Shown one piece after another: positions 57,899-64,000 of a stretch of 64,000 nucleotides of DNA. A program made the translations under genes and the position numbers. Numbering within the stretch: position 1 is the first letter of the stretch; the number at the start of each line of letters is the position of its first letter. This stretch comes from Owenia fusiformis (taxonomy: Eukaryota; Annelida; Polychaeta; Sabellida; Oweniidae): NCBI GenBank assembly GCA_903813345.2, contig CAIIXF020000006.1, forward strand, positions 15,192,348 to 15,256,347, written 5' to 3'. A model generated the notes under the pieces. That model worked only from the letters and a program-made list of their open reading frames with translations, ran no database searches and had not been told where the DNA came from.

Positions 57899-60822
57899 AT
57901 GGCAGAACTTAACTATGCAGATTGTGGAATATCTGATGATATAGGAGCAACTAAAGGAAAGCCTACAATTAGCAAAGATAATCTGGGAATTCCATTCCCT
58001 GTGCACAAAATAGATGGATACATTTACCCACAGTTCATTAGACCAACAATTCATGGTGACATGAACAACTTTGATGTTAGGGCAGATGATATATGGTTGT
58101 TTTCATATCCGAGATCAGGTAATTAATGAAGAACAATGTCATAAATGTACTTTCAAAATCAAAAGAAATATTGTATGCCAGATGCCAGGTCCACTGATAC
58201 ACAATCTACAAAAGTTAAATCATATACAGTACATATTGCATTGCTAGATTCTTACTGTTCATGTATATCAACATAATGTGCTAAACAGTAAGTTACTTAA
58301 GTAAGTTTATATTAGTCTTGGTTTGGAGAGCAAAGTTCATCAGTCTACTGAACGTTACACCTGCTCTTGACAATTTTGATATTTTTACATATTGTAGATT
58401 TAAATGTCCTCTTTTGAACATCCATAATTTAATTTGGGTGTTATTTCTATAAAATATGATGAAGACTAATGAACTTCATTCTCCAAACCGAGACTTGTCT
58501 TTTATTGAAGGTCTACTGCATTTACGCCTGCTTCGGACAATTTTGATATTTTTACATATTGCAGATTTAAATGTTTTCTTTTGAATATTCATAATTTAAT
58601 TTAGGTGTTATTTCTATACTTTTCATGAAAAAATTATTATTACAGTAGACTGTTCTCTAAACCGAGACTAGTCCTTTGAATCAAGTTTGAGAAGTTCATT
58701 GAAGGTCAAATCTAAAGTCAGATTTGAACTTCTGAGGTATCATTTTGTTATCTTACTTTTAATGAATCACTTAGGTCAACACTGGATATGGAATATTATA
58801 TATGGGCTGACCCATGATTTACAAGAGGCCCCTAAGGGTATGGAGGAGTTTTGTATGCCAGAGTTGATTACACATGATATCATAAGTTCTGTGCCTTCTC
58901 CCAGAATCATCAGAACACACCAGTTGCCGAGTTCTCTCCCACAGACAGTATGGGAGTAAGCAAACTAAATTATTCTATTTTGGTACTCAAATCATTCAAT
59001 ATGGAATTATTTATTCAATAGTTGCTTTTAAAGGTTCACTGTGTCAGTTGAAGTTAACACTCACTTTTTGTTTCCGACATCTAACTTCAATGTTATTCAA
59101 TATTCCAGCAAAACTTGCAAGACAATCAACATTGTGCGTCACCCAAAAGATGTAGCATATAGTTTCTTTAAACATCAATCAACGGCACTCACATATGGTT
59201 ATAATGGCACATGGGAAGGCTACCTGCCTATGTGGTTGAGAGGAGAAGGTAATATATACATGTATAATAATATATAAAGGGCCACCAATTTTCTAATGAG
59301 CAGCCTTATTGGGCAAGTTGTTAAAAAGAATGTATATCATGCTTCAAAATCACAATGGTGAAACTCTTCAAATTGTTAACGAAAATGGTAAAACGGTTAA
59401 TATGTATGGATCTGTTTCAGTAACAAAATTTAGCAGCCTCAGAGGTAAAATTTTACTTTTTCCACAATTTCATGAGGTGTAGGCATAATCTTCAGAGCTT
59501 TTGGCACAAACTTGTACTAAACTCAATACGATTCCTCACTTTTGCTACACAAACAGAACGTCAGAAAACGTTAACATCCGCACTTTTAACCATTCCATTT
59601 ATGAAAACATTTTTGTTCCCTTTTGACTGACAAAGGATGATCTTATATTTATAGTGGCATGGAATGATTGGTTCAAACATGTACAAGAGTACAGGAAACA
59701 AGGCGAAAATTGCAACATGTTATTCCTTACTTATGAAGAAGTCAAAAGGGTCAGTATTAAGCTAATTGTATTTTCAAATTAATATTCTAAAAGCTTCTTA
59801 GCAATAGTTAGATGGATGTACACTATGTCCCCTAATCCGCTGGATCAATTGAGAATTCTTAATTTTAGTTGATAGTTTATTGAGATTTTTATGTGTCATA
59901 TACAAATTTCAAGAATGATCTTAGCTTTGGAAAATAAATATTTGTATTACGGAATTATAGGACATAGCCATGTCATCCGGCACCAAAAGCCAAGGGTAGG
60001 AAAAGTGAGGACCTAGAGTCCGTAAGAAAACCAAATGCCGATAAAGGATAAAGATATGATCCAAAATATATGATCCAACAATACACTGTGCCTCGCACCA
60101 ATGAGCTGCCATACTTCACTAGCAACATTGGTCAGAATATTCAGGTTACAGGCAAACCACAAAAACCATCAATTACATTTTGAACCTATTGATCACAGTT
60201 GCTATATTTTCAGGATACACTTGGTTCCATAAGGAAGATAGCAGAGTATTTAGGTGTAAGTTGGAGTGAAGAGGATTACAACAAAATAGTTGGTGAAACA
60301 CATATTGATGTCATGAAATCACGAAATGAAGGACATGATAGATATGCAAGGGATGGACGAGGGGAAGATGTCATGTTCAGAAAAGGTTTGATAATAAATA
60401 TAACTTTACATTTACAAGATGACACAGAAGATGCCACCCACATAATGTTGCATAACTTTTTTGACAGTTTTATGTTTTAAAATACTGGGAAATTAACAAT
60501 AAAAAAATGGCCACTTTCATTTTGAAAGCAGAGGCCATTTTCAAAATCAGAACTTGTACTCTCATGGAAATAAGTGAATAAAATTAAACAATATAGAGCG
60601 ATACTCAATAGGATAATAATACTGCAACAATTTGAAAAGATTTTAGGCATCTAAACGTATAATCTCTATATAATATACAGGTTTACTAATTGTTATGTTT
60701 CAGGGGAAGTTGGTGAATGGAAACAACACTTCACTGTGGCACAAAATGAGTTATTCAATAAAGTATACAAAGAACGAATGGAGGGGATGTCATTTGTCTA
60801 TGATGACTTGCTAGACTCCTAG
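57899..60822 (+). CDS. Cytosolic sulfotransferase C (SULT family), complete
   Basis: Six exons: 57899-58118, 58775-58955, 59109-59248, 59655-59749, 60214-60385, 60704-60822 (927 bases, 308 aa, TAG). Splice borders are canonical and phases equal those of gene A. Compared with A it has two more codons in exon 1 and one more in exon 3, features shared with B. Landmarks: PSB loop Y-P-R-S-G-Q-H-W at 70-77, catalytic His122 in RTHQLP, RHPKD at 144-148, FRKG at 267-270 and the dimer motif at 276-285. PAPS-dependent sulfonation in the cytosol is expected; the acceptor is unknown. The ATG at 57899 aligns with the starts of A, B and D. Exon 1 has [11 protein letters not shown] where the others have FDDIFTIKG, a small divergence in the substrate-facing N-terminus. 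Intron 1 contains a duplication of about 170 bases (58361-58620). Confidence 0.93.
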
Positions 60823-60922
60823 TTCTAGTCTTCAATTTTATATCAATGGGCAACAAAAATATATACTTTTTGTATATCAAGAAAAAATTACTCTATGTCT
60901 GGAACTAAACAAAGTGGTGTTT

Positions 60923-60928
60923 AATAAA
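60923..60928 (+). terminator. Polyadenylation signal of gene C
   Basis: AATAAA about 100 bases after the TAG stop. Confidence 0.55.
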
Positions 60929-61024
60929 ATAAGTAATTCTATGATATCTATATTCTTCTGTGCAGTTGTTATTTTTCATCAATAAATCAGTAGTATTCTA
61001 AACATTTCAGTTAAATTTCATAAG

Positions 61025-61225
61025 TATTATGCCATTTTGAATTTAGTGGCCAGCCTTTTTGGAAATTCCTTCTCAAGCAAAGTTCATGTACCCATAAGGC
61101 ATTGAGCTTATAGAATTTGAAAACATATGTCAACCAGTACTTCAGTTATTGCCAGGATAGACATATGAATGGATGGATGGCTCCTCTCTTCTTTCTCTCT
61201 AACTTCATTCAGTTTGATAACTTTT
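61025..61225. mobile_element. Fragment of the ATCCCA/GTTCGG element family
   Basis: Matches the right part of 17802-19114: AAATTCCTTCTCAAGCAAAG, CCCATAAGGCATTGAG and a degenerate GGATGG run with CTTCATTCAGTTTGATAA as a decayed right terminus. Confidence 0.55.
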
Positions 61226-61454
61226 ATTTCTAACAGCTGTACAGGCTCACAGTAGAACATCAATTGGATGTCAATACTTCAGGTTTGAATCATCAACTTA
61301 TGATATACAAGTGTAGCATACCTAATGTGGGTAAGCTGACCTCACAGTGTCACTGCATGTTTTTGATAATATTCTGTCAAATTGTACATTTATAATAAGC
61401 TGTGTAACACTCAGGTTGATAAACAAGTGTTAACTCTTTGACTATTCTATTGCA

Positions 61455-62620
61455 TCGCATAGTACATGTATGTGTTATTCAGGGACTTGCCGCATTGCAT
61501 AGTACATGTATGTGTTATTCAGTGACTTGCCGCATTGCATAGTACATGTATGTGTTATTCAGTTACTTGCCACATTGCATAATACATGTACATGCTATTC
61601 AGTGACTTGCCATGTGGCATAGTAAATGTAAATGTTATTCACTGACTTGGCATATCGCATAGTACATGTATTTATCGTATGATCTGTAAAACGAAGCCTT
61701 CTGATTGGTCGATTTTTGTGCTGTACCAATCTGTATTGCTAATGATACTGTCCCCATTAATCATCTCTATTGCAATACAGAAAATATTGGTTCGGAGGGG
61801 ACATTCTCAGTAAGTACAGAGGATCACATGATAAATCGTTATTGAATGATTTGAAGTGCAATACAGGATATATTCTCCTCTCAATATTCTGTACTGGCAC
61901 TCGACTTTGTCTCGTTCCAAAATGGAATTTCTCGAGCAGAATATATCCTGTATTGCACTTCAAATCATTCAATAACTTATAGTGTTATTCAGTGACTTAC
62001 CACATTGCATAGTACATGCAGATGTTATTCAGTGACTTGCCATATTGCATCGTACATGTATTTATCGTATGATCTGCAGAACGAAGCCTTCTGATTGGTC
62101 AATTCTTGTGCTGTACCAATCTGTATTGCTAATGATACTGTCCCCATTAATCATCTCTATTTGCAATACAGAAAATATTGGTTCGGAGGAGACATTCTCA
62201 GTAAGTACAGAGGATCACATGATAAATCGTTATTGAATGATTTGAAGTGCAATACAGGATATATTCTGCTCTCAATATTTTATACTGGCACTCGACTTTG
62301 TCTCGTTCCAATACAGAATTTCTCGAGCAGAATATATCCTGTATTGCACTTCAAATCATTCAATAACTTATAGTGTTATTCAGTGACTTGCCACATTGCA
62401 TAGTACATGTACATGTTATTCAGTGAATTGCCACATTGCATAGTACATGTACATGTTATTCAATGAATTGCCACATTGCATAGTACATGTACATGTTATT
62501 CAATGAACTGCTACATTGCACAGTACATGTACATGTTATTCAATGAATTGCCACATTGCATAGTACATGTACATGTTATTCAATGAATTGCCACATTGTA
62601 TAGTACATGTACATGTTATT
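61455..62620. repeat. 40-bp minisatellite with a duplicated foldback insert
   Basis: Units of 40 bases (AGTACATGTATGTGTTATTC then AGTGACTTGCCGCATTGCAT). Two foldback inserts of about 300 bases interrupt it: one at about 61681-61980 (arms 61839-61876 and 61938-61975, 38 bases, perfect) and one at about 62070-62370 (arms 62230-62267 and 62329-62366). The inserts and the intervening units form a repeat of about 390 bases. Confidence 0.9.
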
Positions 62621-62684
62621 GTGCTGCACTACTCGGTTGTGCTGTTTTATTTGTTTATATTATCTTATAATATACTCATATATA

Positions 62685-63814
62685 CAGGGTGGGCCAAAAA
62701 AAACCAATACCCAACTTCGAATCAGGATAAAAATAGTTACATTCAATATGGTACATTGACTTACATACCATTTTAAAGGTAATACAATCTCAAACAATTT
62801 GGTATATAACACTGTATCATGAAATCAATAGTAACGTTTTATTATACTTATTTGGAAGGTTGGGTCGCTATTTAAGGTCTCCAGAATTTAGGGAGAAAAT
62901 AGTAAATCTGCAGAATTATGTTAATTTTTTATCTATAGAATATCATTCTTTTGTTAGGTGAATACATGCTTGGATATTGATATTTGCATCATTGTGTGAC
63001 TTAATTTATTGTTTATGAATTTCAGTGTTGTTTAATAACATTTTACACTTTATTTATTTAGACAATTTTCACAGTTGCTCAATATACCCCCACCCCCTCC
63101 CCTATGCATCAACAATAAGCTTCAAGTGGTAGCGCAATCTATCAATAGCCTTATTGAGAGATTTCTGTTGCAATTCATTTCAGCACTTTAGGATTCTGTT
63201 TCAGCTCATCAAAGCTGTTTATTGGATGCTTTTGATTGTACCATTTCCTCGAGATGGCTCCATGTATGGTAATCAAACACATTACATGTAGCATCGGGGC
63301 TGTTGGGTGGCCAAGCATCGAGATCAATCAAATTGATACCTTGTTTGCAAAGGAATGCCAATGTCTCCTGAGATCTATGGTACGGGGCTATATCTTGTTG
63401 GAAAATAAAATTCTCGTCATATATACGTTTAATGTCTTTTAACAGACCCCCTTTGAGTACTTATTGATAATAAACAACACTAAAATTCATAAATAAACAA
63501 TAAGTTTAGTCACACAATATGCAAATATACAAGCATTTATTCACCTAACAAAATGATATTCTATAAATAAAAAATTAACATTATTCCGCAGATTTACTAT
63601 TTTCTCCCTAAAATCTGGATACCATAAATACCGACCCGGCCTCCCAAATAAGCATAATAAAACTTTAATATTGATTTCATGACATAGTGTTATATACCAA
63701 ATTGTTCGAAAATGGATTACCTTTAAAATGATATATAAATCAATGTATCATATTGAACATAGCTATTTTCAGTCTGATTTAAAGTTGGGTATTGGTTTTT
63801 TTTGGCCCACCCTG
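62685..63814. mobile_element. Mariner/Tc1-like element with long inverted repeats
   Basis: Ends CAGGGTGGGCCAAAAAAAA (62685 on) and the inverse ending at 63814, both next to TA. Inverted arms extend about 355 bases each (about 62685-63045 and 63460-63814), and a decayed transposase lies between on the minus strand. Confidence 0.85.
63110..63450 (-). pseudogene. Decayed mariner-type transposase
   Basis: Minus-strand translation gives FQQDIAPYHRSQETLAFL, then in a shifted frame LDAWPPNSPDA, then NSFDELKQNPKVLK. These match the second Asp and the WPxNSPDxNPIE block of IS630/mariner DDE/D transposases. Stops and shifts break it, and the N-terminal half is missing. Confidence 0.8.
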
Positions 63815-63920
63815 TATATTATGAAAATGTCATTAATTCAACAGACAGAGGGTTAAAAAGTTCAATAAAACATATACCCCATGAGTGCCATATGTGATTC
63901 ATGATAGAAGTTAAGTCATA

Positions 63921-64000
63921 ATGGCAGACAAAAACTATGCAGCTGGTGGCATATATGATGATATACTGACCATCAAAGGAACACCAACAATTAACAAAGA
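63921..64000 (+). CDS. Sulfotransferase D, first exon (cut by window end)
   Basis: ATG at 63921 followed by MADKNYAAGGIYDDILTIKG, then TPTINK, closely matching the starts of genes B and C. The exon continues past the window, so integrity cannot be judged. It stands 107 bases after the mariner element, leaving little space for an undisturbed upstream promoter. Confidence 0.85.
   Translation, partial: MADKNYAAGGIYDDILTIKGTPTINK

Noticed and set aside
61455-62620. CRISPR-like array
   Set aside because: Regular 40-base units have no unique spacers, the genome is eukaryotic and no cas gene is present.

Overview
This is a window of animal nuclear DNA, most likely from a marine invertebrate; a bivalve or other lophotrochozoan is my guess. 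The reasons are AT-rich sequence, short exons with GT-AG introns, many small inverted-repeat transposons, (GGAC)n tails on repeat families, frequent ACATGT-type motifs and a tandem cluster of cytosolic sulfotransferases. No bacterial or organellar signature was seen. The species call is inference. Exon models were assembled by eye from open frames, splice dinucleotides and matching phases.

Layout. Bases 1-6893 are about 9.65 near-identical copies of a 714-bp satellite, ending exactly at a 14-bp-arm hairpin. A degenerate array of about 475-bp units that shares segments with it follows (about 6895-9310), then two small hairpins and a pogo-like repeat. At 10193-10662 is the last exon of a plus-strand gene whose frame encodes two diverged copies of a CX6C peptide module, each just after a basic cleavage-type site. 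Bases 12543-13500 hold broken minus-strand coding remnants. Six exons of one minus-strand gene lie between 27475 and 16286; its C-terminal exon is Gln/Leu-rich and I do not recognise the family. Its introns are loaded with a 146-bp-unit repeat element, a 3.7-kb foldback element and a 1.4-kb inverted-repeat element. A 5'-truncated non-LTR retrotransposon lies just upstream at 27840-29610.

From 33.7 kb onward is the sulfotransferase (SULT) cluster on the plus strand. Gene A (33734-40215) is intact and encodes 305 aa. Gene B (53028-56603) is a pseudogene with a nonsense codon, a 5-bp insertion and a lost splice acceptor. Gene C (57899-60822) is intact and encodes 308 aa. The first exon of gene D starts at 63921 and runs off the window. 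All share the same six-exon plan and intron phases. Between A and B sits a 4.6-kb element with inverted termini (43177-47793) that carries a small spliced gene predicted to encode 108 aa. Large minisatellites occupy 49.8-51.4 kb and 61.4-62.6 kb, and a decayed mariner element with long inverted repeats precedes gene D.

The SULT copies would transfer sulfate from PAPS to unknown small acceptors in the cytosol. The rest of the window is mainly repeats; I see no operon-like arrangement, CRISPR array or convincing functional RNA gene.
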